Source: Erythroxylum novogranatense (Eukaryota; Streptophyta; Magnoliopsida; Malpighiales; Erythroxylaceae). Taken from it: a stretch of DNA of 64,000 bases. The notes beneath the pieces were generated by a model. That model ran no database searches. It saw only the letters and a list, made by a program, of their open reading frames with translations, and was not told where the DNA came from. Each line of letters opens with the position of its first letter. Position 1 is the stretch's first letter. A program made the translations under genes and the position numbers. Below, in pieces: positions 21,815 through 34,259 of the stretch. The stretch is from contig JAIWQS010000215.1 of NCBI GenBank assembly GCA_029891385.1, positions 1-64,000 on the forward strand, read 5' to 3'.

Positions 21815-23017
21815 ATACGTGTGCTTAAATGTTTACATATTCACTCCTTAATACTTAGCGATTAATATTATGAAATGCTTAAGATACTCATTTTTGTTCA
21901 TATTTGATTTTGAGTACAAGTTAGAATATACGAGCTAAAATGAGTTAAGAGTAAGTTCCTTGATCTATTCTCTTGATGTTCAAACTCATTGTCTTTATGG
22001 AAAAAAGAGATGGATTAGAGTAAATATGGGATAAGAAAATGCAAAAAAATGAAGATCTTACATGACTTGTAAGATGCATGGCCATGCATAATTTAGAAAG
22101 AAACATTTTTTTGGTGATGCACGGTTGGTTGCAAGATCGCGTTTCAAACTGTGAATCTTCCTAAAAGTCTAGTTTTTTGAATCAATAGACATATGAGTGC
22201 CTAAATAAAGGGTGAATCATTTTTGGAACGTGAAGGGCTACATTACTCTGACTTTTAAGAGATCCATAGAGGGCTGATGCTTTTTCCTTCTAGCTTGTAG
22301 TGAGATCCATAGAGGGCTAATGCTTTTTCCTTCTAGTTTGTAGTGAAAATGAAAGCCGAAGATCATAATTAAGTATCTCTTAATTATGTATTGTTAACTC
22401 TCTTTCTCTATAGAGATTGTTTATGTTATTTTTTGAATATTGATCTGAGTATTTATGTAAGAATGATTTCAATGCTTTCATTGGATTGTTTTATATGAAC
22501 CCTTTGCTAGTATCTTTAATACAATACGTAATAGTTGTGTTTTTATTTGTTTATGGTAAACTAATAGTGTTAAATCATTAATGATAACATAAAATAGGTT
22601 AAATAATCGAAGCTTGTATGGTTGTTGCCTACATTTGTTTTTTTCTAGCTTATATTGCAACTATCTTATGAAATCTAGAGAGCTTATTCTAGGTTGTTCT
22701 ATAGCTAAGTTTAGTTAAAGAGCTTATTTTAATTAAACAAAGCCTAAAGGAAAACCAAGACTAATAAAGCTTATTGTTAAACTATGATTAATAATTTCTA
22801 AGAAAGATATGAAAACAATAATACAATGAAATATGTTTATCTGTTGTAAGTTAAGATTAAGCCAAGAATTGGATTTTAAATGCATTCATTAATTGTATCA
22901 ATCTTCAATTGTTATATTTAAATTGCTTTCCTTGTGGATACAATCCCTACTCATCACTATTATAAAGTTTAGTGTGCAGTGTTATGTTCTATTTTCTAGT
23001 GCACTTGACACGTATTA
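21815..23017 (+). mobile_element. Athila-type solo LTR with perfect TSD
   Basis: A 1203-base LTR flanked by GTAGT on both sides (21810-21814, 23018-23022). The ends are decayed (TACGTG..CACGTA) but line up with the LTR at 44802-46047. Shared blocks include CATATTCACTCCTTAATACTT, GAAATGCTTAAGATACTCAT, ATTGGATTGTTTTATAT and AGAGAGCTTATTCTAGGTTG. It contains a 43-base tandem duplication (22261-22346). No internal region follows. Confidence 0.85.
22261..22346 (+). repeat. 43 bp tandem duplication inside solo LTR
   Basis: Two copies of a unit beginning GATCCATAGAGGGCT with only two differences. Other LTRs of the family have a single unit, so it arose in this copy. Confidence 0.85.
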
Positions 23018-23022
23018 GTAGT

Positions 23023-23683
23023 TGATGCAATACAAAGATCCAAGAATGATAGCTTAGATTCCCTGTTATAATTTTATATTAAGATGGAATGAACTTGTAG
23101 AAAGAACTAAGCTATAAGGAGAGAAAACATGGTTGTAAAATAAGATAATTAGTTATAAATATAGAGTAATAGCTACAAAGGAAAATGTTCTTGAAGTGGT
23201 AAAGCAAATACCCTAGCTTATAATAGTTACCCTATTTTTTGACAAATGGGAAAGCCAAGCATCATATTGGAGGATATTAATTAGAAACAAGCAACCTTTT
23301 GGGTGAGCCTCCACCAAATACCTCTTAAATACTGGTTCATAAATGGCATAATTTACCTTGCAAGCTTTATAGGTAGGCCATAATGCATAAATGAAGCTAT
23401 AGTAGATTGTAAAAGAATAAGCTATGCTTGAGTCCATGTAAGTTTAAACTTTAAGAAAGAACTTCCAAAGAGATCTGGTTTCTCAAACTAGGTGGTATGA
23501 CACCTTAGTTGAGGACTCTATCAAGGTGACCTAATAATGGTATCCCTCCTTACTGTTTTAAGGGAATGCTTGGTGACCTACATGATACTTAGTCAAGGGT
23601 GATTATAAATAACTAATAGGAACCTCCTCTCTTAATTCTAACTCTCATAGCCCTCCTTCTCTAAAAGAACTACAAAATCATCT
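23023..23683. other. Unassigned sequence between two solo LTRs
   Basis: No recognisable domain. A minus-strand open frame at 23213-23437 has no family resemblance that I can name. It is probably the older DNA into which the neighbouring LTRs inserted. Confidence 0.3.
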
Positions 23684-24929
23684 TGATATATGCTTAATTG
23701 GCTATGAATTTATTCCATAATAGTTAATGTGTAATGATATGAAATGCTTAAGACATTCATTTAAGTTCATATTTTATTTATGTTCAATTTTGAAGCAAAA
23801 GAGCTAAAGTAAGTCGAAAGCACTATATTTGAGTCATCTTTTTAGGATTCACACTCACTTTTGTTCGTAAAGCAAGAAGAAGAACGATTAGAGTAAAAGG
23901 AGACAAGAAAATTCCAAAAGGAATGAAAGCATATGTCATAGCTTGAGAAGCATCTCACAGCTATGACAAATAAGTCATGGCTATAAGAGTACACTAAGCC
24001 ACACTCATAACAAGTGGATAGCTCACCCAAAACTACTTTTTAGTATAAAAATATTTTTTTTGACTGTAGAAACCTTATGTTTTGTTTAGGGTTATCATTT
24101 TAAGGGTGTGTGCTCTTAGTTTTAAAGTCCCCCTTCCTTTGGAGACCCATGGAAGACTAGCTTCCTAACACCAGTTCGAAGGTGACATCGATGGCGAAGA
24201 ACTCGATTAAGCATTTCTCTCATTGTTTGCTATTATTTCTCTTAGGGATTGATTATGTTATCTTATGTTTAATGTTTAGGTGCTATGTAAGAATGATTGA
24301 ATGCTTTATTTGATTGTTTGTATGTAAGAACCCATTGCAAGAATCTTCAATATAATCTGTAATCATTATGTTGAAATTTGTTTTTAGCAACTAATGGCTT
24401 CGAATCATTAAGGATAACATAACCTAGGTTAAATGACTCGAGCTTGTGTGGTTTTTTCCTTGATTAATCTGCTTTCATAATTTATAATGAGATTGTTCAA
24501 TTAAATTTAGAGAGCTTATTTTAGGTTGTTCAATAGCCAAGTTTAATTAATGAGCTCTTCTTAATTAAACAAGAACTAAGGAAAAATCGAGTTTGACCAA
24601 GCTTATTGTTAACCTATGATTAATAGTTGTTAGGAGAGATATAAGAACAATAGTTTAATGAAATATGTTCAACCGTGAGGACTGATGACTGGGTCCCTAA
24701 CGTATTTATCACTTTTCATCATTTTTTAATGTTTTCTTTAATTTGTTTTCATTAGTTTCGTTTCATTTTATTTTCTTATTTGAAACCAAACCAAAACTCC
24801 TATAACCCAAACACCAATTATTTTCATTATGAAAGCTAGCTGAACACTCTCTGTGGAATAGACCTAAACTCACCATTGCTATAGTTGTAGGTCTAGTTAT
24901 TTTGAGTAGTGTTACAATATGCTACATCA
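23684..24929 (+). mobile_element. Athila-type solo LTR
   Basis: Starts TGATATATGCTTAATTGG and ends near GCTACATCA. Flanking CATCT (23679-23683) and CATCA (24930-24934) agree at 4 of 5 bases, a likely decayed target duplication. It belongs to the subfamily of 25488-26806. Inside are a U3 with CTCACAGCTATGAC-type inverted motifs (23945-24005), a TATA box (24044) and CTCTTAGGGATTGATTATG. The 3' half contains ATAACATAACCTAGGTTAA. No gag or pol adjoins it. Confidence 0.75.
24044..24053 (+). promoter_or_regulatory. TATA box of Athila-type LTR
   Basis: TATAAAAATA follows the run CTACTTTTTAG. The same context with TATAAAATC is at 25900-25908, and a decayed version at about 34687. The U3 inverted-repeat array lies just upstream, as expected for an LTR promoter. 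Confidence 0.6.
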
Positions 24930-24934
24930 CATCA

Positions 24935-25214
24935 AAGTATAATACTTCCTTTTGCTTTTAGGGAAACCTAGATGTGTCATAAGAAGATTCTTGGAAACAC
25001 TATTTAAAAGGAGATAGTTATAAAAGAAGCTACCACTTAAACTCAAGTGGAGGCAATTAGCAAGGAAATTGAACCTACCCATATATAGCAAGAAACATGA
25101 GTATCCCTTAGTGTTGAATCCCTTACTATCTAATGCAAAGATTTAGAAATTTAAAAAATGTGATCAAGGAGAAAGATTAAAGGGACAAACAACACAACTA
25201 TGTAAGTATGCCAA
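24935..25214. other. Unassigned sequence
   Basis: About 280 bases with no recognised domain or repeat boundary, between a solo LTR and an LTR fragment. Confidence 0.3.
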
Positions 25215-25487
25215 TTTTTGCATATAGAGATACTATTGATTTGGGTATTTATATACAAATGATTTGAATGCTTTCATTGGATTCTTTTTATACAAACCCT
25301 TTGCAATAATCTTTAATACAATACATAATAGTCGTGTTTTTGATTCATTTGTGGTCAACTTATGGTGTTGAGTCATTAAGGATAATATAATGTAGGTTAG
25401 ATGACCCAAGCTTGTGTGGATGTTGCCTAAATTAATCTATTTTCCTAGTTCATATTGCAGCAATCCTACTAAATCTAGAGAGTTTGT
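25215..25487 (+). mobile_element. LTR fragment, likely front piece of Athila-2 5' LTR
   Basis: Matches the middle of the LTR at 44802-46047 (TATTGATTTGGGT, ATGCTTTCATTGGATTCTTT, CTACTAAATCTAGAGAG). It stops at 25487 exactly where a full Athila-type LTR begins. The family sequence resumes, after about 150 missing bases, at 35519. This fits Athila-1 inserting into the 5' LTR of Athila-2. The first several hundred bases of this LTR are not found. Confidence 0.6.
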
Positions 25488-26806
25488 TGATATGTGCTTA
25501 ATTGTTATATATTTATTTAATAACACATAGTGATTAATGAAATGAAAATGCTTAAGATACTCACTTTAATTCATATATGGTTTTAGGTATAACTTAGAAG
25601 CGAAAGAGCTAAAGTGAGTCAAAAGCACCATATTTGAGCCATTTTCTAGAGATTCACAATCCTTTGTCTTCATGGAGCAAGAATGAGGAAGATTAGAGCA
25701 AGTAAAGAAAATAAAATGCATGAAGATCATGATTATATGTTGAAAACACAAAGGAAACTATAGGAGGGCTCATAGCCAAATAACAAACTTTTTATAACCG
25801 TTAGCATCGACTCACAACTGTGATAAGGTGTGTCATGGCTATGTGAGAGTAGTCACACTCGTGACTACTCTACTAGCTCATCCAAACCATACTTTTTAGT
25901 ATAAAATCATCATTTTTATGATGGCAATGTTATGTTTTCGTTTAGGAAAACTTTAAAGAGTCGAAAGAGAGATTTTGAGAGAATAAAGAGGGGTAATCCT
26001 CTCATCTTTTGGAGATCGATGGAGGGCTAGACATTTTGATGCTGATTCAAAGGTGACATCGATGCCAACGACCCGGTTAAGCATTTCTCTTATTGTATAT
26101 TGTTCTTTCTCTTAGGGATTGATTATGTTAACCTATGTTTAATGTTTGGGTGTTATATGAGAATGATTGAATGCTCTATTTAATTATTTTTATGTAAGAA
26201 CCCATTGCTAAAATTTCAATATAATTCGTAATTGTTATCTTGAGATACATTATGGCAACTAATAGTTTTTAGTCATTAGGGATAACATAACCTAGGTTAA
26301 ATGACCCGAGCTTATATGGTTATTGCCTTAATTAATCTGTTTTCCTAATTCGTAATGCGACTGTCTAATTAAATCTCGAGAGCTTGTCCTAAGTTGTTCA
26401 ATAGCTAGGTTTAAAATTAACGAGCTATTCTTAATTAAACAAGACGTAAAGGAAAAATGGGGTTAATAAAGCTTATTGTTAACCTAAGATTAATATCTGT
26501 TAGGAGAGGTATAAGAACAACAATTTAATGGAATATTTTCAATCGTGTGCAGACTAGGATTAAAGTCCCTAACAAATTCATCACTTTCATTATTTTTTGG
26601 TTATTTGATTTAATTTGTTTTCATTAGTTTAGTTTTATTATATTTTGTTATTAAACCAATCCAACCCCCTCCCCAAAAAACCTAACCACCAATTAGTTTC
26701 ATTTCAAAAGCTTTACACACACTCTTTATTGGATCGACCTAGACTCATCACTACTATAGGTTTAGGTCTAGTTTATTTTCAATAGTGTTATGATGCATTA
26801 TAGTCA
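25488..26806 (+). repeat. Athila-1 5' LTR
   Basis: 1319 bases, starting TGATATGTGCTTAATTG and ending near GCATTATAGTCA, followed at once by an Athila-type primer site. It has a TATA box (25900-25908) and U3 repeats of the type CACAACTGTGA and GTCATGGCTATGTGAG (25800-25865). It pairs with the LTR at 34260, with which it shares the 3' half down to TTTCATTTCAAAAGCTTTACA. Confidence 0.8.
25900..25908 (+). promoter_or_regulatory. TATA box of Athila-1 5' LTR
   Basis: TATAAAATC in the conserved context ACTTTTTAG, at the same place as in the solo LTR at 23684-24929. Confidence 0.6.
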
Positions 26807-26810
26807 AGTT

Positions 26811-26828
26811 TGGCACTATTGCTGGGGA
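26811..26828 (+). other. Athila-1 primer binding site
   Basis: TGGCACTATTGCTGGGGA is a decayed form of TGGCGCCGTTGCCGGGGA, the site typical of Athila/Tat Gypsy elements. It starts four bases after the LTR end. Confidence 0.8.
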
Positions 26829-27815
26829 GTGTGGTGTTTTAGTATGTGCTTTTGATTTTAATTGGTGTTTTGTACATATTTGTTTGTAATTAGTTTCTTT
26901 TTAGTTATTTTTTTATCTTTTCTCTTTTTGTTTAGTGTTTGTGATTAAAAAAATGTTTCATAGATGGAAGTAATTTTTTTCACAACTTTTATTCCCAATC
27001 CTATAGCTTAGATTGGAATGATCATACTAGTTTTAGTTGTGGATAGGAGAACCACTAGAATTACTTCTATGATAGTTTGCAGGATGTAGAGCAATTCTTA
27101 TATAAACAGATGCTTCTTATTACGACTCCAAGTCCATCTATAGAAGAACTAATTAATGTCATCGCTACTAACACTTTACAATTTTAGTAGGAGGAAAGAC
27201 AATTTTGGTCTAGCTTCCAAGATTTAGAGTGGCAACAAAGCTCAGGTACATTTCTAGAAGAATCACTTAATGTTGTTGTTTCTAATTCTTTGCAATTATA
27301 GCATTTCGAAGAGGATATGATACAATTCCATTAAGACATAATGTCTAGACTTTAGAACTTGGAAATCCAAATGGCAGCTGGCAGAAGCTATCAAACACCT
27401 AGCATCAAAATGTGAAGAAATTGAGCCATATAAACTTGAGATGTACCCAAGGGACATTAATGAAGAGACCTTAAAGATTGAAGAGGAGCTTGAGAATCTT
27501 GAAAGCAATACTTAAGGAATTGTTTATTTAAAAAAAATGGAGAAAGAGCTCGAAGCAGAAAAGAATACATCTTTTAGCTCAAACGTAAATATTGAGTTCC
27601 TAATTATTGTTAAGACTGACTCTTTATCTTTACCTAGTAGATTAGAGAAATTAAACTAAGAAGAAAAAGGTGAAGAGATAATCAATATCTTTCTAAAGTA
27701 CAGGAACTCAGTAGAGATCAAGAGTTAGAGGATAGAGAAGACATTAAATATGAATAATCATCAACTTAGGCCCTATCCTGAAGAACCTCAAGTGGAGGAA
27801 CTGCATGTGACACCC
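26829..27815 (+). pseudogene. Athila-1 gag C-terminal remnant with pol deleted
   Basis: The plus strand in broken frames resembles the tail of Athila gag. It has a WRNHPNFSY-like motif near 27010, two repeats of a coiled block ending in SNTLQF-like sequence, and an NLEIQMAAG-like run near 27355-27378. It then jumps to the C-terminal end of pol (HQLRPYPEEPQVEE, near 27759-27800), so nearly all of pol is lost. The gag N-terminal domain is also missing. Long-LTR B inserted at 27816, and the same reading region goes on at 32512. Confidence 0.7.
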
Positions 27816-30800
27816 TAATAGACCCCGATCTTTTAGTGAAATTTAGAAATATTAAATGTATGAAATGAGTGTTTTTGTATATGTATTGTGTTATAGATGC
27901 TATTGTGCTTTAAGGAAATTGATGAGAAAAGAATTGATTGGTTTTGATGACTTTGATATTTGAGTAGATCTGGATGGATTATGAAAGTTAAAGTGAATGA
28001 GTTGATTGAAATGGAAGTTGAAAAGCAAGAAATAAATAGTAAAAGTGTGAAAAATTGGAGAATTATGAAAGTTTGACTTTGTGAGATGCATAGTAACAGA
28101 AAATTGACTTTTTGGTTTGAAATCTTTGTAAATTTTTTTGGATTGATCAAGAGATATTTTGATGAACTGATCTTCATGAAAATTGTAGCTTCTGTTGAGA
28201 GTTTTCTATCGCCATAAAGCATGACAGTTTTCGATATCGGGATTGAAAGTTATGACCATTCGAATTTAAGTGTATTTTACTTTATTTTTGAAAATGCTCT
28301 TAAGTGTAGGATTATGTATGCTGTGTTTTGAGGCAAATTCTAGACTGATATGTTTTGAATTGAGTTAAATAGTCTACATGAAAGTTTTAGAGGAAGTTTA
28401 TAGCTTTACAATGATGTATAACATGTTATTTTTTATTTTGGAAATTGAAAGATGTGAAATTGTGGAGATTGGATGTGATATAGGATGACACATTTCTGGG
28501 TAGAAGCTTTGATTGAGAAATTGACCTAGTTAGAGGTTGAAATTGCCTTTAAGTGCTTCATGAAAGTTGAATATTTTGTTTTGATCTTTACATTGATATA
28601 AAGTTTAGAATTTTTGGACAAGGGGATGAGAAGTTATGAATTTTAGAAATTGTGTTACTGTTCAGGATGATAGTAATTGAACAGTAAATTTGACTGAGTT
28701 TTGATCTATATAGAGGCTATTTTTGCTCTTAAAGTCTTCATGAAAGTTTTAGTTTATGTTCTGATCTTTAGATTGATGTAAAGTATGAAATTTTTGGACC
28801 ATGGAATGTGAAGTTATGATTTTTAGAAGTTGTGATACTGTTTAGGGAGACTTAAATTAGACAGAAAATTTGAGTAAGATTTTGACCCCTTTAGAGACGG
28901 AATTGGGTTTTGAATTCTTCATGAAAATTGTAGATATTTCTTTTATCTTTCCATTGAAATCAAAATTTAAAAAGTTGGAGTTCTGAGTCACAAGTTATGA
29001 ATTTTAGACGTTGGAAGGTTGCTCTAGCGAGCGGCTGCGCTGGGTCGTCCTGGTGAGCGACCCACTCGGTCGTTCCAGCTCGATTGCTCTCGCTCGGTCG
29101 CTACCGCTCGGTCGCTCCCACTCGGTAGCTACCGCTCGTCGCATACAGTGGCGACCCGCTCTCGGCGCCTCGCCCCAATTCATGAGTCTGACTCCGTTGG
29201 AATTTTTCCTGACCGACCTCTCTCCATTATTTTGGCGATAACTTTTTCGTTCGACCTCCGATTGACTTGGTTTTTAAAGAGTTGGATTCCTAAGACATAA
29301 CTCTATATGTACATGGAAAATTTTAGATTTTTGAGATTAAATTGAGGATTATTGATTTAGTAAAAATGAGTTGGGAAATTTTCTGAAGATGGTTTAGTAT
29401 TTTGGTGAATTCTTGGTCTGTGGAGATCCAATTGAACTGATTCTTGTTGAAAAATAAACTAGAGACATGGGGATACAAGTCATATGAAGGAATTGAATTT
29501 CAATTTATCCCCTAAGACTTTCAATTTCTGAATTTAAGTCGGGTTTAGTGTGCAGTCTTGGATTAGTAAAAGCTGAAAGTATTTTGGCCATAACTTTTGT
29601 TTTAGTAATCCAAATGAGGTGATTCTTGATTTGGATTAAACTAGAAAGATAGGGATACAAATGGTCTGAAGAAATTGAGTTTCAATTTAGCCTCTAAGAC
29701 TATCAATTTTCAGATGGAAGTAAATCGTAGGAAATTATTTTAGCAAAAGAATAGTCCGAAATGTTTGGGGAAAAATTTTGGAGTAGTGCACCAAATTAAA
29801 TGATTTTGGTGTTATTATGAAATTGAGACAATGAGGAACATTTCTCTAGAAGGAAGTTTTAGCAAATTCCTTCAATTTTATGGTTAGAAAAATATCCTAA
29901 AGTAAGCATGAATGAAAATAAATTTTAGGGGAAATTTTGGAAGATCACTTAAAGTGTTAAGTTAGAAGGCTTATGTGGAGGGGCAAAATGGTCTTTTTGC
30001 ATTCATTAAAGACTAGTAATAGGTGGCTATCATTTTTAAGAGAGGAAGCACGACTTTTAAATGAAATAAAGAAAAGAACAAGAGAAAGGAAAGAAGAGGG
30101 AAAAGAAAGAGTGAAGCATTCGGTGGAAAAAGAAGAAAGAAGAAAGGAAAAAGCTAGGGTTCGAATTTTAGTGAGCTTCAAGTGCATTTTTTTAGTTGAT
30201 TCAAGAGGAAAAATGTAGAAGAAGATGAAAGCTTCCTATGGAGCTAAGGAAAATCCGAAAATGGTGAAGATTAAGGTAAGACTGGAAATTTTGATTTGTA
30301 AATTTTGGAAGTTTTTTTGGTTTAGATACCTTGGAAATCGTATGGGTTTGTGATTTCCAAGCTCAATTTTGGTGATTTCTTGATATATATTTTTCAATTT
30401 TGGAGGGTTATTAATTAGGGTTTATGTCATGAATTAGGGAATTTAAGTGAGGCTTTGGAGAAAATGATGCTTTGGACAAGTTTCAAGCATGGAATTGAGG
30501 TGGGTAATATGTTTATATTTTGAATTATAAGCTAAATTTGTGTTCTTGAAAAATCAAGAAAGTGAAAGAAAGAAGTATCGATTTTATTAATTACGAATGT
30601 TTTGAAAAATTGTTCCAAGTCTTAAATGTTTTGATAAATTAAGGAAATTTCTGAAATTCATTATTTATGATTGAATTGATAAATTATGAAAATTGTTGCA
30701 TTTTTGTGTTTGATTGATTGAAAAATTGTATGTGATTTTGATCATTATGTGAAATTTGATATTGTGGAAAGTTGTTTGAAAATTAAATGATTGTTATGTG

Positions 30801-32511
30801 GGTTTTGAATGTATGAAATTGTGAATGTCAGTTTGACTAATATGACACGATATGGAAATTAAGTTTTTCAAATGTGCCTTCGGGCAGTCCGATTTTCAAG
30901 TATGAATTATGTGTTATGTGGGTTTGGTTAGGTCCTATAAGTTGAGTCAAGTTCACTTATCTTTTTATAGGCTTTGCCCACCTGCCCGCTAGTGGCATTG
31001 GAGCTCTGATTTCGGACTCCCATAAGTTCACGGCTACATTGGACGTATCGGAAAGTGTAATCGTTACATTCACTGTTTGCCTGAGAACCGCTATCTTGAG
31101 AATATGCAGTACGTTCCGTTTTGGACCGACTCAAACCATTCTGACGTGTTATGTGTTTTTTATTTTGTTTATAATGTGATGCATTTTTAATGTGATGCAT
31201 TCATATTTTGAAGTTGTTCATGAATTGTGAAAATTTTAAGAATTTTGAGAAATGAGAAATTGCGGTTTTCATCCGTGAAATTTTTGAAAATTGTTTATGA
31301 TTGATTTGAAAAGTTGAAAAGTTTGAAAAATAAGCTTTTGATAAATTTTTCTACTGTGAAATGTTTATAAATGAAAAAATGAGTTCTGAAAATGTTTTTA
31401 CTTATTGTTTGATGTATAAACATGTTATCCACGAGCTGTCGAGCTCACCCCCTTTCATCCCCATCTCCAGGTATCGAGAAGGAGATTGGATGAAAGAAAG
31501 TCAAGGCTTTTGTTCGATTTTGTTTGTCCTGTGTTTTATGTATTTGGGATTTTGGTATTGGTTTTGTACATGGCTTGGAATGCCATTAATATTTTTGTAA
31601 GCAATTATTTCATGAGGTGTATGAATTATGAAGAATTATGAAATTTGTGTATTGAATTGAGATAAATTATGAATTTGTGTAAGTATGAATGACTGAGATA
31701 TGAATGTGACTGTATATGAATAGGATTGATTATGATATGGATTCCGGACGGGAGGTCCGATGATTCTACTTATTGATTAAGACTTATTGAAGTGTTATAG
31801 GTATAGAAATGTGTTTGTTTATGCTGGGATTCCGGACAGGAGGTTCGATGAATTGTGTGGCTGGAATTGAGATATTGAAGTGCTTTGTGTGTATCATTGA
31901 TTGTCATGCATGAGATTTTATGGCAAAAGAAGAATAAGATGTTTAAAAGATGAATTATGGGATTTGTAAAATTGTATAAGACGAATATTATGTTTTGAGT
32001 TTTTGATTGAGGTAATGGAATTGATGAATTCCAAATTGAAGAAGTGTATTGTTGGTATGAGATTAAGTAAAATGAAAATGATGAAAATGAAAAAAATTTA
32101 TACCAGATTTGATTGGTTTAGACTGAGTGAGTCATATGGTTTCCAACGCGACGCTGTTCTAAAAGTGTATGTTATCGGACGTCAGAATTTGCATTTCAGT
32201 TTGATTACATCGTTTGTTTGGTTTGTTTTCTGAGCCAATTCGATTTGACTTCGTATTCGATTCGCTTTTGATTCTTTCACCTTTGATCTGATTTGTGTTG
32301 TGCTTTTGCTTTGGCTCAATTTCGTTTGCGAGATTCGTTCTTTGACTTTCACCATATGTTTCTGCTTTGGATTCTTCGCTTTGTTTTGGAATCTGTTCCT
32401 TCGATTTGTTTCGATTTGTGATTCACCTTTCGTTTTGCTTTGTTATGATTCGATTTCCTTTCGTTTTCTGTTTTTCCGGTTGGGGTCCGGTTTCGAAATC
32501 GGGTCCCAGCA
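27816..32511 (+). mobile_element. Long-LTR copy B, solo LTR
   Basis: 4696 bases with a perfect target duplication CACCC (27811-27815, 32512-32516). The first bases are decayed (TAATAGACCCCGA for TGTTGGACCCCGA) and the end is GGGTCCCAGCA. Landmarks: three degenerate CTTCATGAAAGTT modules (28500-28980), a GC cassette (29021-29145), a purine-rich stretch (30040-30150), a GTAAG donor (30276), a distal GC block (30930-31140), GGACGGGAGGTCCGATGA and a TTCG-rich tract. The end hairpin is weaker here. It interrupts the last codons of Athila-1 pol. Confidence 0.88.
29021..29145. repeat. GC cassette in copy B (CTCGGTCGCT repeats)
   Basis: Imperfect short repeats around CGCTCGGTCGCTACCGCT. It lies at the same family position as the unrelated cassettes in A, C and D, shortly before the anchor TCCGATTGA (29267). 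Confidence 0.75.
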
Positions 32512-34259
32512 CACCCGAGGATCATAATTTTGTCTTATAATGAGGAGAAAAATGAGTTAAGCCAATGACACTAAACAAAGGCGCTTCTTCGGAGGTAACC
32601 CAAGGGAAGTTAATTTCTTTTTCTTTACATTTTCAAATTTCTTTCTCATATGCATTTGTGTTTTTAAGTTTATTTATTCTTACTTTTCTTTAAGTTTTCA
32701 ATAGAAAGAGAGAGAGAGAACCAAACAAATACAAACATTTTCTCAATTTTCTATTGCTTTTAGGACTATATAGTCATGAGTAGAGTATCAATTGACTAGA
32801 AGAATTTGTGGCAAATTTAACATGTACTTCTACTCTTGTGATTGCTCAATGTGCATTATCTTTAGATGAGTAGTGACTAGTAGTAGGCAAAAGTCAGTGA
32901 AATTTTGAGCCTTATTAAACTGACACATCTATATTAGTCTCATTGTCTTTTGATTAAGAATGACCTTAATGATATGTATATATTGACTTTGCTTTGATTT
33001 TCTATTCAAGACCACAATTTTATCACATGCATTAACATGAAAATGAAAATGATTAGGCATTCTTTGTTTTTCCAAGCTACATTAGCCAAAGGGCCTACCC
33101 ATTTTATGATTTTTCCTTTTTATAAGCCTTTTGAGCTTTATTTACCTGTTCTTTGTGTACTAACTACATTGCATGCTTTTAAACTTAACCAAATGCCCCC
33201 AAACTGTAAAGCTAGTGGAGCATTTGTTGATTACTAAGATTATGGATGTACAAGAGTATAAGTATAGAGGTATGCATATGTGTGGGATGGTTATAATTGT
33301 TGGGATGTCATTTTATGTCTTATCATTGAAATTCTCATGTTGATGTAGCTTCTTGTAAATTTTAAATAAAAAAGAGAGAAATAAAAGAGAAAAGAAAAAA
33401 GAAAAAGGAAAAGGAAAAGAAAAAAGAAATGAAATGAAAAGGAAAAGAAAAGAAAAGGAAAAGGAAAAGGAAAAGGAAAAGGAAAAGAAATGAAAAAGGA
33501 AAAGGAAAAGAAAAAAATGTTTAAATAAATGTATCAAGGAGGAAATGCATACGTGTTACAAAGTTATGATTAGTCTTTCCTTCTAAAGTTATATTGAATG
33601 GCTTATTTGAGTATGTTGGATATAAGGTGGATGTTGCTTTCAATGGTCACTCCCTATGGTTATGAAGTTTTATTTATGATCAACTTTGGTGAGCGATATA
33701 TGCTTGATATGGTTTATGGTGAGAGAGCTCAATTTTGAGCTAAAAACATCTTTTTTACATTCATTATAGTTAATGTATACAATTATGAGAGAATGTTGGT
33801 TTCCATGCTTAATGTTACATGGAGTGTTTTTGCTTGTTTCACTAGCTTTGATGGATTTTATGTTACTTTACCCAAATACATCTAACCTTACCTTTGCCCA
33901 CATTACAACCTTAAGCAGTCCTTTGATTCATGATTATGCATGTGAACCATAGTGGTGGAGAAATGAAAAGTTATGGAATGTCATGATCATGAATGGTGTT
34001 GAGTGCTCCCATGAATACATCTTATTTATTTTCCAAGTCTACCTCTAGATTGCTCAGTTTCTAAAGGTGATGAATGCTGATTGATCATGAGTAAAATCCT
34101 TGAATGTTAATTTCTTGCTATGGTTTTTGAAATTCATTCATCTTTGCTTATGATAATTTATTCTTGGGAAATATAGGAAATGAGTAAATATTTTTGGGTC
34201 TATGATTTTGTATATGATATTTTTCTCGAGGATGATCAAAAGCTAAGTGTGGGGAAAAT
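32512..34259 (+). mobile_element. Athila-1 end of pol, 3' non-coding region and purine tract
   Basis: Begins with the pol tail right after B. GCGCTTCTTCGGAGGTAACC (32581-32600) is the conserved Athila junction, usually like GCGCTTCTTGGGAGGCAACC. A long non-coding stretch follows, with blocks shared with 43120-44800 (for example GACTGACACATC). It ends with GTGTGGGGAAAAT (34247-34259), the purine tract before the LTR. A pyrimidine/purine microsatellite expands at 33365-33518. The plus-strand open frame at 33037-33237 has no homologue that I recognise. Confidence 0.75.
33365..33518 (+). repeat. (AAAAGG)n-like purine microsatellite
   Basis: About 150 bases of only A and G with a few T, with a six-base beat AAAAGG. 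The matching place in Athila-2 (44005-44040) is a short A/G run, so this is a copy-specific expansion. Confidence 0.9.

Noticed and set aside
29011..29241. 76-codon arginine/leucine-rich frame in copy B
   Set aside because: It is the translation of the CTCGGTCGCT repeat cassette, with no counterpart in A, C or D.
33313..33537. Minus-strand frame rich in F, S and L
   Set aside because: It is the complement of the AAAAGG microsatellite and low complexity only.
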